Assembly: GCF_016907795.1 (NCBI RefSeq)
Contig: NZ_JAFBCR010000001.1
Coordinates: forward strand, 2,728,001-2,792,000
DNA from: Kocuria palustris
GTDB taxonomy: Bacteria > Actinomycetota > Actinomycetes > Actinomycetales > Micrococcaceae
DNA length: 64,000 bases
Reading direction: 5' to 3'
The notes below the pieces were generated by a model. That model was not told where the DNA came from. It did not search any database and saw only the letters and a list, made by a program, of their open reading frames with translations. The first letter of the stretch is position 1; every line of letters starts with the position of its first letter. This document shows, in pieces, positions 1-8,946 of this stretch. The translations under genes were made by a program, and so were the position numbers.

Positions 1-1274
1 AGCTTCTTCATCTGGTGCGTGGCGTTGCGGGCCTCGAAGTGCGGGCCCAGGCCGTAGCCCTTGACGCCCTGCGCCAGGATGACGGTCGGCTGGCCCTTGA
101 ACTCCATGGCGGCCTTGTAGGCGGCATGGATCTTGAAGTAGTCGTGCGCGCCGCGCTTGAGGTTCCAGAGGTCGTCGTCGGACAGGTCCGCGACGAGCTC
201 CTTGGTCTCCGGGGTCTGGCCGAAGAAGTGGTCGCGGATGAACGCGCCCGACTCGCCCTTGTAGGTCTGGTAGTCGCCGTCCAGGGTCTGGTTCATGATC
301 TGGACGAGCTTGCCGGTCTTGTCCTTCTTCAGCAGCTCATCCCACTCGCGGCCCCAGATGACCTTGATGACGTTCCAGCCGGCACCGCGGAAGAACGCCT
401 CGAGCTCCTGGATGATCTTGCCATTGCCGCGCACCGGGCCGTCCAGGCGCTGCAGGTTGCAGTTCACCACGAAGGTCAGGTTGTCGAGCTTGTCGTTGGC
501 GGCGGCCTGCAGCACGCCGCGCGACTCGGGCTCGTCCATCTCGCCGTCGCCCAGGAAGGCCCAGACGTGCTGTTCGGAGGTGTCCTTGATGCCGCGGTTC
601 TCGAGGTACCGGTTGAACTGGGCCTGGTAGATCGCGTCCATGGGGCCGTTGCCCATGGAGACGGTCGGGAACTGCCAGTAGTCCGGCATCATGCGCGGGT
701 GCGGGTAGGAGGACAGCGCATGGCCCTCCTTGGTCTTCTCCTGGCGGAAGCCGTCCAGGTCCTCCTCGCTGAGACGGCCCTCGAGGTAGGAGCGGGCGTA
801 GTTGCCGGGGGAGGAGTGGCCCTGCCAGAAGATCTGGTCGCCGCCGCCGGGATGATCCGGGCCGCGGAAGAAGTGGTTCTGGCCGACCTCGTAGAGCGTG
901 GCCACGCCGGCGAAGGACGAGATGTGCCCGCCCACGCCGATCTCCGGCTTCTGGGCGCGCTGGACCATCATCGCGGCGTTCCAGCGCATGTAGGCGCGGT
1001 AGCGGCGCTCGATCTCCTCGTCGCCGGGGTAGTCCGGCTCCTGGTCGACGGGCACCGTGTTGATGTAGTCGGTGGTGGTGACCATGGGGACGCCGACGCC
1101 CTGGGCGCCCGCATCCTGCAGGAGGGCGCGCATGATGTACTGCGCGCGCTCGGTGCCCTGGGTCTTCACGAGGTCCCTCAGGGACTCGACCCACTCCTCC
1201 GTCTCCTCCGTGTTGGAGTCGGTCAGCTGGCTGGTGAGCCCGCTCAGGATGTGATTGTTGCTCTCGGATGCCAC
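1..1274 (-). CDS. aceE: Pyruvate dehydrogenase E1 component, homodimeric type (N-terminal part, runs off window)
   Basis: This is the thiamine-pyrophosphate-dependent E1 subunit that decarboxylates pyruvate and passes the acetyl group to E2 lipoyl domains. The minus-strand reading from a GTG at 1274 starts [18 protein letters not shown] and continues through [19 protein letters not shown] and [21 protein letters not shown], which are characteristic of the AceE N-terminal half. About 424 residues are visible of a protein usually near 900. An AGAGG ribosome site lies about 6 bases before the GTG. A long open frame on the opposite strand here is only a GC-rich shadow. The enzyme is a major cellular user of TPP, relevant to the thiamine-antivitamin genes later in the window. 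Confidence 0.95.
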   Translation of the reverse strand, partial: MASESNNHILSGLTSQLTDSNTEETEEWVESLRDLVKTQGTERAQYIMRALLQDAGAQGVGVPMVTTTDYINTVPVDQEPDYPGDEEIERRYRAYMRWNAAMMVQRAQKPEIGVGGHISSFAGVATLYEVGQNHFFRGPDHPGGGDQIFWQGHSSPGNYARSYLEGRLSEEDLDGFRQEKTKEGHALSSYPHPRMMPDYWQFPTVSMGNGPMDAIYQAQFNRYLENRGIKDTSEQHVWAFLGDGEMDEPESRGVLQAAANDKLDNLTFVVNCNLQRLDGPVRGNGKIIQELEAFFRGAGWNVIKVIWGREWDELLKKDKTGKLVQIMNQTLDGDYQTYKGESGAFIRDHFFGQTPETKELVADLSDDDLWNLKRGAHDYFKIHAAYKAAMEFKGQPTVILAQGVKGYGLGPHFEARNATHQMKK

Positions 1275-1657
1275 GATCAACCTCTCTTCGTCGAGTGCGG
1301 CGGCGGTCCTGGCGGCAGCTGCGCCGGATGGTGGGGCGCGCCCCGCCGGAAGTCCTCAGACCATCATCCAACATTCTGCCGTCTCGTGCGTCCACGCCTT
1401 GACCTCCTGTCATGGGACTTGCCATGCGTCTCTGGTCACAGTCGGGCCGGGTGGGCTCGCAGCCGTCGTCACGGGTTCGCTGGCAGCGCCAATGACGGGC
1501 TCTGGTTGCCAGTCGCCTTGCACGCAGCGGCCAACAGGTGTTGTGTTGCGTCGAGGGCCGGACCGCGTCCTGCGATCCGGCAGCACAACTGGCCGCGACT
1601 GAGCGGCATGTCTTTCGGTGCACCTCCCGGCGGGAGGGCCCGGTGAAGGAGAGTGAC
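1275..1657. promoter_or_regulatory. Divergent intergenic region between aceE and the DUF3052 gene
   Basis: About 380 bases without a convincing gene. It must hold the divergent promoters of aceE (minus) and the DUF3052 gene (plus). I see no strong -35/-10 pair, riboswitch or clear operator. Open frames running through it lack codon bias and similarity to anything I recognise. Confidence 0.5.
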
Positions 1658-2074
1658 GTGGGCGAGGCCAAGGCCGCCGCAGACGACGCGATGAGCGAGC
1701 TCAAGCTGCCTGTGGACGCCATCGTGCAGGAGTTCGGCTACGACGACGACGTCGACTTCGATCTGCGGGATCGCATCGAGGACCTGATCGGGTCGCAGAT
1801 GCTCGACGAGGACGATCAGGATGTCGTGGATGCCGTGCTGCTGTGGTGGCGCGACGGAGACGGCGACCTCATCGACGCGCTGGTCGACGCTCAGACGCAG
1901 CTCGACACCGGTGGAGCCGTCTGGCTCCTCACGCCCAAGCCCGGTCGCGACGGCCATGTCAGCCCCGCGGACGTCGAGTCCTCGAGCTCCACGGCCGGAC
2001 TGCACACCACCTCGCGTGCAGGCGTGAGCGAGGACTGGACCGCGCTGCGCTTGGCGCCCAAGCGCAATCACTGA
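1658..2074 (+). CDS. DUF3052 domain protein
   Basis: A 138-residue acidic protein of the actinobacterial DUF3052 family, whose function is not established. Family features are the segment VQEFGYDDDVDFDLRDRIEDL near residues 21-41, a WWRDGDGDL segment and the later WLLTPKPGRDGHV. I chose the GTG at 1658 because AAGGAG sits six bases upstream (1646-1651); longer starts add non-conserved residues. It is divergent from aceE, a neighbourhood common in Micrococcales, and is followed by a peroxiredoxin in the same direction. Confidence 0.85.
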   Translation: MGEAKAAADDAMSELKLPVDAIVQEFGYDDDVDFDLRDRIEDLIGSQMLDEDDQDVVDAVLLWWRDGDGDLIDALVDAQTQLDTGGAVWLLTPKPGRDGHVSPADVESSSSTAGLHTTSRAGVSEDWTALRLAPKRNH

Positions 2075-2177
2075 CGAGCAGGCGGCCTCCGCGCCGCTGC
2101 ACGGACCCCCAGACCCACGATGATCTGCACCGGAGTCGGCCGTCTCGGCCGATCCCGGATGCGGCGAGGTGAGACCC

Positions 2178-2645
2178 ATGATCGAGATCGGACAGTTCGC
2201 GCCCGACTTCACGCTGAACAACCAGTACGGGGAGGCCGTGACGCTCGCTGAGCACCTCGGCCGGCCCGTGGCGCTGGTCTTCTATCCGTTCGCCTTCTCC
2301 TCAGTGTGCACGGGGGAGATGTGCCAGCTGCAGGACATGATGGATGAGGTTCAGGAGGCCGATGCCCTCCTGCTGGCGGTCTCCACGGACTCCCAGTACG
2401 TCCTCAAGGCCTTCAGTCGCGAGGAGTCCCTGGAGTTCGACCTCCTCTCCGACTTCTGGCCCCACGGCGAGACCGCACGCGCCTTCGGCGTGTTCGACGA
2501 GACCACCGGCATGGCCAGCCGCACGACTTTCCTGATCGATGCCGACGGCATCGTGCTCGACCGCTTCACCTCGGAGATCACCTCGCAGAGGCCCGTCGAG
2601 CGCTATCGCGAGGCGCTGGCCAAGCTGCCGGCACCCACCGCGTGA
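2178..2645 (+). CDS. Peroxiredoxin, AhpE-like 1-Cys type
   Basis: A thioredoxin-fold peroxidase of 155 residues that reduces hydrogen peroxide, organic peroxides or peroxynitrite in the cytosol. The peroxidatic cysteine is in FYPFAFSSVCTGEMCQLQD (first Cys near residue 44); a second cysteine follows four residues later. The C-terminal half, FGVFDETTGMASRTTFLID, fits the AhpE/BCP group. ATG 2178 is preferred over GTG 2169 because GAGGTGA lies just before it. The stop overlaps the sirtuin start by four bases (GTGA), indicating translational coupling. Confidence 0.88.
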   Translation: MIEIGQFAPDFTLNNQYGEAVTLAEHLGRPVALVFYPFAFSSVCTGEMCQLQDMMDEVQEADALLLAVSTDSQYVLKAFSREESLEFDLLSDFWPHGETARAFGVFDETTGMASRTTFLIDADGIVLDRFTSEITSQRPVERYREALAKLPAPTA

Positions 2646-3577
2646 GCCCTCCTGTCCGCATCCTGCGGGCCGGATACGGCCCCCGCGATGAGCCGGACCT
2701 GTTCCCCGATCCGCAGGCTCTGAGCCTTGAAGCCGGGCTTCCGGCCGCCCTCGAGCAGCTGGCCGGGCGGGAGGCCCTCGTCATCTCGGGCGCGGGCATG
2801 TCCACGGCCTCCGGGATCCCGGACTACCGCGGACCTGACGCCCAGCCGCGCCAGCCCATGAGCTTCCAGGAGTTCACGGGCTCGCCCGAGCGCCGAGCGC
2901 ACTACTGGTCGCGCAACCAGATCGGGTGGCGGAACCTGCAGCGCGCCGAGCCGAACGCCGCGCACCGGAGCCTTGCCCGGCTCGAAGCCGCCGGAGCAGT
3001 GCGGGCGGTCATCACCCAGAACATCGACCGGCTGCACGAGCGCGCCGGCTCGCGCTGCGTGATCGACCTGCACGGGCGCTACGACCGCGTGCGCTGCATG
3101 GACTGCGCAACGCTCATCCCACGGACTGTCTGGTCGGATCGGCTCGACGCGCTGAACCCCGAGGCCGCAGCGGCCTCGGCGGATCCCGCCGAGATCGACT
3201 TCGCCCCGGACGCCGATGCCGAGGTCGCCTATGCCGGCGACGCCTACCGCGTGCCGGACTGCCCGGTCTGCGGGGGCGTGGTCAAGCCGGACGTGGTGTT
3301 CTTCGGCGAGAGCGCTGATCCCGACGACGTCGCCGCCGCCTGGCATCAGACCGAGCTCGCTCAGGCCCTGCTGGTGCTGGGGACCTCGCTGACCGTGCAC
3401 TCGGCGCGGCGATTCGTGCGCCGGGCTGTGCGAGCGGGCATCCCCGTGGTGATCGTCAACCACGGCCAGACCCGCTCGGATGCCGATGCCTCGGTCAAGA
3501 TCGACGCGCAGGTCGCGGAGTTCCTGGCCGCAGCCGAAGCCCCGCTGAGCGAGGGCGCACGCGGCCGTCGACCCTGA
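2642..3577 (+). CDS. Sir2-family NAD-dependent protein deacylase
   Basis: A 311-residue sirtuin that removes acyl groups from protein lysines using NAD. The Rossmann motif GAGMSTASGIPDYRG is near residues 49-63, TQNIDRLHERAG near 123-134, the catalytic His in DLHGRYDRVRCMDC, and the zinc site is completed by the later PVCGG pair. GTSLTVHSA binds NAD. The long insert between the two zinc cysteine pairs (about 40 residues, acidic) is a moderate lineage feature. It starts at GTG 2642 inside the peroxiredoxin stop, so the two genes are co-translated, suggesting a stress-response pair. Confidence 0.9.
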   Translation: MSPPVRILRAGYGPRDEPDLFPDPQALSLEAGLPAALEQLAGREALVISGAGMSTASGIPDYRGPDAQPRQPMSFQEFTGSPERRAHYWSRNQIGWRNLQRAEPNAAHRSLARLEAAGAVRAVITQNIDRLHERAGSRCVIDLHGRYDRVRCMDCATLIPRTVWSDRLDALNPEAAAASADPAEIDFAPDADAEVAYAGDAYRVPDCPVCGGVVKPDVVFFGESADPDDVAAAWHQTELAQALLVLGTSLTVHSARRFVRRAVRAGIPVVIVNHGQTRSDADASVKIDAQVAEFLAAAEAPLSEGARGRRP

Positions 3578-3748
3578 GGGGCCCAGGGCCAGGAGGACGT
3601 CTTCACAGCCGACGTGATGGAAGACACCAGCTTCCGCATCAGGAATCGTTGTCGGAGCGTCACATAAGAGCCGACTCGGGGGTAACATCTGCGTCAGCAT
3701 CGGGTGCTGACGGCTGCGGAAGTCGTCCACCCGATGCCGCCACATCCA

Positions 3749-3824
3749 GGGCCTTTAGCTCAGCTGGCAGAGCACTGCGTTTACACCGCAGGTGTCGTCG
3801 GTTCGATCCCGGCAGGGCCCACCA
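3749..3824 (+). tRNA. tRNA-Val (TAC anticodon)
   Basis: A complete cloverleaf: 7-bp acceptor stem beginning GGGCCTT and closing with AGGGCCC, D arm GCTC...GAGC, anticodon arm CTGCG-TTTACAC-CGCAG giving anticodon TAC, T arm GTCGG-TTCGATC-CCGGC. The 3' CCA is encoded (3822-3824). Confidence 0.96.
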
Positions 3825-4383
3825 CAGCGGGCATCTGCTGTCGGACCCAGTGCATCACCCACAGGCCGCCAGCACGCTCGTCCTGCTTCTCGGTCCCATC
3901 GGGCACGAAGCCGTTGCGCCGATAGAAGCGGTGGGCGCGCGGATTCTCCCGGGCGACCCACAGCTGACAGGGCTCGGAGCCGACGACGGCGTCCAGGAGC
4001 GCCTGTCCCGCTCCCGAACCGTGGTGTCTGCGCAGCACATAGAGCATGCGCAGCTGCGTGCTCGGTGGGTTGTCGTGATCCGTCGGGACTGCCATGGCGA
4101 AGCCGATGACCTCGTCGCCCGCCTCGGCCAGCACGAGCCGCTGACCATCTGGTTCGTCTCTCAGCAGGCCGGACCACAGCTCCTGCCGTCGCTCCAGCGC
4201 CGAGGCCTCAGTGGGGTCGGTGGGAAGGCACATCCCATAGGTCTCGCGCCAGCACTGGGTGTGCACCCGGGCGAGCTCGTGGGCATCGGACGGCGTCGGG
4301 TGGCGCAGGGTCCAGATCGGATCGATCACATCCGAGAAACTATCAGCGACAACCTGGGTGCTGGCGCAGATCATGCGCCCCAT
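3781..4383 (-). CDS. GNAT-family N-acetyltransferase
   Basis: A small acetyl-CoA-dependent acetyltransferase of unknown substrate. The GNAT core is visible as MLYVLRRHHGSGAGQALLDAV (acetyl-CoA loop of the R-x-x-G-x-G/A type) followed by LWVARENPRAHRFYRRNGFV. The frame runs convergently into tRNA-Val, so the last residues (ending PTTPAV) are the complement of the tRNA; the functional protein probably ends near the preceding HWVRQQ. The start is uncertain: a GTG at 4329 would begin directly at the conserved DPIWTLRHPTPSDA, whereas ATGs at 4374 and 4383 add an unrelated leader. Confidence 0.75.
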   Translation of the reverse strand: MGRMICASTQVVADSFSDVIDPIWTLRHPTPSDAHELARVHTQCWRETYGMCLPTDPTEASALERRQELWSGLLRDEPDGQRLVLAEAGDEVIGFAMAVPTDHDNPPSTQLRMLYVLRRHHGSGAGQALLDAVVGSEPCQLWVARENPRAHRFYRRNGFVPDGTEKQDERAGGLWVMHWVRQQMPAVVGPAGIEPTTPAV

Positions 4384-4496
4384 GGTGCGCGCATGGCGGA
4401 GCGATTGCCCTCAACCTGCCGCATCCGGCGGCTCCGCACCATCCCCGGCTGGTGGGAGCGTGATTCCGACGCCGCGGCGAGGAATGAGGAACCCTG

Positions 4497-4920
4497 ATGC
4501 CCAGCATCACGCACCGTCCGCCCTTCGACGCCGAGACCGAGGCCTCGATGAACGCGATCGCCGAGCAGCTGCCGGTGATCACCCCGGGGATGATCGCTTC
4601 GCTGCGCGGGGTGCCGCTGCCGGTGTCCTTCTCCGAGGAGCTGCTCGCCGAGCACGACGCCGTGGCCGTGAGCGTCGAATATCGCCTGGCCCCGGAATTC
4701 CCCGATCCCTGCCCCGTCGAGGACTGCCATGCCGGGCTGGTGTGGACCGCGGCCAACGCGGCCCAGCTCGGCATCGATCCGCAGCGGCTGATGATCGCCG
4801 GTGCCAACGCCGGCGGCGGCCTGGCGGCCGGGACCACCCTGATCGCGCGCGACCGCCGAGGCCCCCAGCTGACCGGCCAGCTCCTGGACTGCCCCATGAT
4901 CGATGACCGCGATGCCACGG
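4497..4920 (+). pseudogene. Decayed alpha/beta hydrolase (hormone-sensitive-lipase type)
   Basis: The segment VAVSVEYRLAPEFPDPCPVEDCHAGLVW and the following strand-turn clearly derive from an HSL-family alpha/beta hydrolase. The oxyanion HGGG region is missing: about 50 residues are deleted between VPLPVS and FSEELLAEHD. The nucleophile elbow, normally GDSAGG, reads GANAGGG, so the catalytic serine is replaced by asparagine. After DDRDAT the frame degenerates, with no acid/histidine part. It is almost certainly non-functional as a hydrolase. Bases 4921-5058 contain no recognisable gene. Confidence 0.8.
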
Positions 4921-5058
4921 TCTCGACAGGATCCCTCGCCGCCGGGGCCTTCGGCGATCATGCCCTCCCAGTTCGGGATCCTGCGCGCGACGCTGACTGC
5001 TGCGTCTCTCAGCGGCACGACGACCGAGCTCCCGCCGCGCGGCGGGATCGGCATCTGA

Positions 5059-5445
5059 ACGGATCCCGCCGAGGCGCCGTCGTCCTGGAGCCCTGCGGTG
5101 ATCGCCATGCGCCTCACCGAGCCCGACGTGCAGCCGGTCGTGGATGCGGCCGATCTGGGGTCGATGCTGCTGCTGGCGCAGAGCTGTGACCCGCAGGACC
5201 CTTCGCGCGACATCACGACCCTCCTCCGGCTCGACGACCGGCAGCTCGAGGTGCTGCAGGCGCTCGTCAGCTCCGAGAGCATCCGCGCGGCGGCGAGCAC
5301 CCTGGGCATGCACCACTCGACGGTGCAGACCCGCCACGAGGCGCTGTGCGATCTGCTGGGCTACGACCCGCGCACCGTCACCGGACGCATGCGGTACCTG
5401 GCCGCTGCCGTGCTGGCCCGTCTCACCGCTCCGGGCCGGATCTGA
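5059..5445 (+). pseudogene. C-terminal fragment of a PucR-type helix-turn-helix regulator
   Basis: The C-terminal part, RQLEVLQALVSSESIRAAA followed by LGMHHSTVQTRHEAL and LLGYDPRTVTGRMRYL, has the shape of the PucR/CdaR helix-turn-helix domain. About 115 residues are open from GTG 5098; coding-like sequence reaches upstream only to an in-frame stop at 5056-5058. The usual sensory N-terminal half is absent. I take it as a remnant, possibly once partner of the decayed hydrolase before it. A small standalone HTH protein cannot be excluded. Confidence 0.5.
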
Positions 5446-5876
5446 GAACCGCCGGAGCCTGCGCCTGTGCGTCCGGCGATTCCAGCGCGCGAGCAGCCCC
5501 AGGCCGTCATCCGCGGCAGATCCTGGCCGACCTCGGTGCGTGGACGACGGCTGCTGAGTCGCCGAGCACTTCGTGTGCCCCGCGGTTCGCCTCAGCCCGA
5601 CTCCAGTGGTCGTCCTGCGGATGCTGGACACTGCGCGGGGCGGGGGCTGCGGGCACTGGGACCTCGCGCAGCCTGTACGTGGTGTCGGGGCGCCAGCCGG
5701 CGATCTCCGTGGATGTGGTGCTGTCCACGGCCAGCGCACGGCCGGCCGGTTCCAGGTAGGTGAGCACCGGCAGCTGCATGCAGCCGCCCCCGCGCCCCTC
5801 AGCGCTCCCGCCCGGGATGACCCACGCGCCGTCGCGCGGTGCACGCGGACAAGTCGCCGCGCTCGGAGGACCAGAC
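5446..5876. other. Region without a recognisable gene
   Basis: About 430 bases following the regulator fragment. A minus-strand frame at 5507-5779 (90 codons, starting MQLPVLTYLEPAGRALAVD) is open but unlike any family I know. The surroundings are decayed, so this is probably degraded DNA. Confidence 0.4.
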
Positions 5877-6347
5877 CTACAGGGGATGCTCGTGGCACAG
5901 CCGCGCCCAGTTCAGCGCCCTGCGGATCTCCAGGACGTCTACGGGTACGGCGACCGCAGCGGCGAACTGGACCTCTGGACCAACGCTGTCCTCGCCGAGG
6001 TCGAAGCCCTCCGGTACGCGACCCGTGGTCCATCGCCGATACTCCTCCGAGCTGGACCACCAGGTGCCGGAGGACCAGGGCTTCCACGGCCGGTGCCGGC
6101 GACGTCGCTTGCGGGTTTCCGCCGCCCGCGTCCGCTGGTCCCAGGCAAGGAGACCGGTCCGGTCGACAGGGGCTGCCGCGAGCTTGTCCCCGCGATGCAG
6201 GTCATGCTCGGAGGCCAGCTCCCAAGTCTGCGGTCTCGGCTCCTCGGACAGCTCTCTGACAAGCTCCATGCTCAGGCATCGAACGCAAGCGCCTTCCAGC
6301 ACTCGCAGGGCCTGCGTCTCATCCATCCGCCCATGCGCGGCGAACAT
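5877..6347 (-). CDS. Hypothetical protein
   Basis: A 156-codon open frame starting MFAAHGRMDETQALRVLEG. It contains cysteine- and tryptophan-rich stretches and a basic KRRRRHRPWKPW patch, with no domain I recognise. The N-terminal part has plausible codon bias. It lies just downstream of the SDR gene on the same strand and next to a decayed stretch. It may be a remnant. Confidence 0.35.
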   Translation of the reverse strand: MFAAHGRMDETQALRVLEGACVRCLSMELVRELSEEPRPQTWELASEHDLHRGDKLAAAPVDRTGLLAWDQRTRAAETRKRRRRHRPWKPWSSGTWWSSSEEYRRWTTGRVPEGFDLGEDSVGPEVQFAAAVAVPVDVLEIRRALNWARLCHEHPL

Positions 6348-6364
6348 GCTGCGACGAGAAGGGA

Positions 6365-7288
6365 TCAGAGTCGGCTCTGAGTCAGCCGTTCCACGGCGTC
6401 CCAGGCCTCGAGCTCGCGCCGGGCGTCGTACGACTGCGCCGAGGACCTCTGCACGGTGTCGCGGTCGATGTAGGCGCCCGTGGGCGCCTCCAGGTCTCCG
6501 GTGACGACGGAGGCGAGCCAGCTGCCGGCCTGCTCCGGAGTGCTCGCCAGCGGGGTGACAGCCAGCAGCGGCATGATTCGTCGCATGACGAGGCGAGATG
6601 CGACATCGGCCTCGCGGGCAAGGTCGGTGCCGGGGACGAAGCCAGGGTTGAACCCCACGATGGTCGGCCCGGAGGGGAAGCGACGCGCGAACTCATGGAT
6701 GAGGTGGATCGACGCGAGCTTGCTGGTCGAGTAGGCCCTGCGACCAGCAGTCGTGCTGCTCGGCCTGTCGAAGGCCCCCGGGCGGGCCAGAGCCTCGACC
6801 GGCTGCCAGCGCGGGCCCGGCACCATGCCGAGGTTGTGCCGCAGATCGCCGAAGTGGGTGTCGCTGACGGTCACCACGATCCTGCCCTGCGGGGAAAGGG
6901 CGCTCTGCAGCCGCCGGATGAGGACGTGGTGCGCCAGCACGTTGACCGCGAAGGTCGATTCGAAGCCGTCGTCGGTCTGCGTGCACGCGTTCGTGTGCTG
7001 GACGCCGGCGTTGCAGACCAGGGCTCCCAGCGGCGGGAGGCCGCCCGCGCTCAGCTTCTGGAGCACGGCGTCCGCGGCATCGCGCGTGTTGGGCAGCGAG
7101 GACAGGTCGCAGCCGATGCTCGACAGCCTTCCATCGAGCACCGCTGGTTGGTCGACGAGCTCACGGGAAGGGCCGCGGCTGAAGATCACCAGATGCGCTC
7201 CGGGCCGTTCGGCCAGCAACCGCTGCGCCGCGATCCAGCCGATTCCGCGGCTCGCGCCCGTCATCACGATGGTCTGCTCCACGAGCAT
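6365..7288 (-). CDS. Short-chain dehydrogenase/reductase (retinol-dehydrogenase-like)
   Basis: An NAD(P)-dependent oxidoreductase of about 307 residues. The cofactor motif TGASRGIG begins near residue 10, CNAG follows near 95, and the catalytic YSTSK is near 180, with a preceding serine region (TVSDTHFGD). The spacing between strand and YxxxK is longer than in classical SDRs, as in the WWOX/retinol dehydrogenase group. ATG 7288 was chosen because GGGAG lies just upstream and the Rossmann motif follows immediately. It is divergent from gnd. Confidence 0.82.
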   Translation of the reverse strand: MLVEQTIVMTGASRGIGWIAAQRLLAERPGAHLVIFSRGPSRELVDQPAVLDGRLSSIGCDLSSLPNTRDAADAVLQKLSAGGLPPLGALVCNAGVQHTNACTQTDDGFESTFAVNVLAHHVLIRRLQSALSPQGRIVVTVSDTHFGDLRHNLGMVPGPRWQPVEALARPGAFDRPSSTTAGRRAYSTSKLASIHLIHEFARRFPSGPTIVGFNPGFVPGTDLAREADVASRLVMRRIMPLLAVTPLASTPEQAGSWLASVVTGDLEAPTGAYIDRDTVQRSSAQSYDARRELEAWDAVERLTQSRL

Positions 7289-7391
7289 ATTCTCCCATGC
7301 CACCGGCCCGACCATGGCCTGCTCGAGCACTGCCAGGGCAACATGCAGTACCCATGGAGGGCTGTCCGGCCCCCGGACTAGGCTGAGGCCC

Positions 7392-8846
7392 ATGACTTCA
7401 GAGAAGAAAGCTCAGATCGGCGTCACTGGACTCGCGGTGATGGGCGCCAACCTCGCCCGCAACTTCGCGCACCACGGCTACACGGTGGCCCTGCACAACC
7501 GCTCGGTCGGCAAGACCGATGCCCTGATCGCCGAGCACGGCGACGAGGGCGAGTTCATCCGCACCGAGACCATGCAGGAGCTCGTGGACTCGCTCGAGAA
7601 GCCGCGCCGCATCCTCATCATGGTCAAGGCCGGCGCCCCTGTGGACTCCGTGATCGAGCAGCTCGTCCCGCTGCTGGACGAAGACGACATCATCATCGAC
7701 GGCGGCAACTCGCACTACCCGGACACCATCCGCCGCGAGCAGGCGCTTGCGGAGAAGGGCCTGCACTTCGTGGGCGTCGGTGTCTCCGGCGGCGAGGAGG
7801 GCGCGCTCAACGGCCCGTCGATCATGCCGGGCGGCTCGCGAAAGTCCTACGACTCCCTGGGCCCCATGCTCGAGTCCATCGCCGCGGACGCCCCCGGGGA
7901 CGGCAAGCCCTGCTGCGCCTGGATCGGCACCGACGGCGCCGGGCACTTCGTGAAGATGGTCCACAACGGCATCGAGTACGCCGACATGCAGGTCATTGGC
8001 GAGGCCTATGAGCTGCTGCGCCAGGTCGGCGGCATCGAGCCGGCTCAGCAGGCCGAGATCTTCACGCAGTGGAACAGCACCGAGCTGTCCTCCTACCTGA
8101 TCGAGATCACCGCCGAGGTCCTCAAGCAGGTGGACTCCCGCACCGGCGAGCCCCTGGTCGACGTCATCGTGGATGCCGCAGCCATGAAGGGCACCGGCAC
8201 CTGGACCGTACAGGCCGCCCTCGAGCTGGGCTCGCCGGTCACCGGCATCGCCGAGTCCGTCTTCGCCCGCGCCCTGTCCTCCACCGCTCGCGAGACCCGC
8301 CTGGAGGCCCAGAAGGTCCTGGCCGCAGGCGTTCCCGAGCCCGGCACCGTGGATGACGCAGCCTTCATCGAGGACGTCCGCCGCGCTCTGTACTGCTCCA
8401 AGCTCGTGGCCTACGCCCAGGGCCTGGAGATGCTGGATGCGGCCTCGGCCGAGCACGACTGGGACCTGCAGCTCGACGTCATCGCCTCGCTGTGGCGCGC
8501 TGGCTGCATCATCCGCGCCGAGCTGCTCGAGGACATCATGGCCGCCTACAAGGACAAGGAGACCGCCCCGCGCAACCTCCTGTTCGCACCGGCCTTCCGC
8601 GACGTCATCGCCGAGTACCTGCCGTCGTGGCGCCGCGTGGTCGTGGAGGCCACCAACCGCGGCATCCCGGCCCCGGTCTTCGCCTCGTCGCTGTCGTACT
8701 ACGACGGCCTGCGCCGCCCCCGCTCCAACGCCGCCCTGACCCAGGGACTGCGAGACTACTTCGGTGCGCACACCTACCTGCGCACCGACTCCGAAGGTGC
8801 CTTCCACACGCTGTGGAGCGGCGACCGCTCCGAGATCGACAGCTGA
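7392..8846 (+). CDS. gnd: 6-phosphogluconate dehydrogenase, decarboxylating (NADP-dependent)
   Basis: Converts 6-phosphogluconate to ribulose 5-phosphate in the oxidative pentose phosphate pathway. At 484 residues it is the usual long dimeric form. The N-terminal Rossmann motif is GLAVMGANLARN with the NADP-selecting NRS segment after it; the substrate loop GVGVSGGEEGALNGPSIMPGG (residues about 127-147) and HNGIEYADMQ carry the catalytic lysine and glutamate region. ATG 7392 is the natural start. A strong hairpin terminator follows. Confidence 0.96.
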   Translation: MTSEKKAQIGVTGLAVMGANLARNFAHHGYTVALHNRSVGKTDALIAEHGDEGEFIRTETMQELVDSLEKPRRILIMVKAGAPVDSVIEQLVPLLDEDDIIIDGGNSHYPDTIRREQALAEKGLHFVGVGVSGGEEGALNGPSIMPGGSRKSYDSLGPMLESIAADAPGDGKPCCAWIGTDGAGHFVKMVHNGIEYADMQVIGEAYELLRQVGGIEPAQQAEIFTQWNSTELSSYLIEITAEVLKQVDSRTGEPLVDVIVDAAAMKGTGTWTVQAALELGSPVTGIAESVFARALSSTARETRLEAQKVLAAGVPEPGTVDDAAFIEDVRRALYCSKLVAYAQGLEMLDAASAEHDWDLQLDVIASLWRAGCIIRAELLEDIMAAYKDKETAPRNLLFAPAFRDVIAEYLPSWRRVVVEATNRGIPAPVFASSLSYYDGLRRPRSNAALTQGLRDYFGAHTYLRTDSEGAFHTLWSGDRSEIDS

Positions 8847-8884
8847 CCCGAGCCGCCGGGGCCCTCGGGCTCCGGCAGTCGGAT

Positions 8885-8932
8885 CGACGACGGCCCCGGA
8901 CTCTCGTGAGCGAGAGCCCGGGGCCGTCGTCG
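8885..8932. terminator. Bidirectional hairpin between gnd and cysE
   Basis: A nearly perfect inverted repeat: arms CGACGACGGCCCCGG (8885-8899) and its complement (8918-8932), with an inner CTCTCG/CGAGAG stem around a TGAG loop. It lies between two convergent genes, so it probably ends transcription from both sides. There is no long T-run, as is common in high-GC actinobacteria. Confidence 0.8.
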
Positions 8933-8946
8933 TGAACCGGAAGACT

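Noticed and set aside
15-1646. 543-codon plus-strand open frame
   Set aside because: It is the complement of aceE; low-complexity Val/Leu/Ala-rich translation typical of GC-rich shadows.
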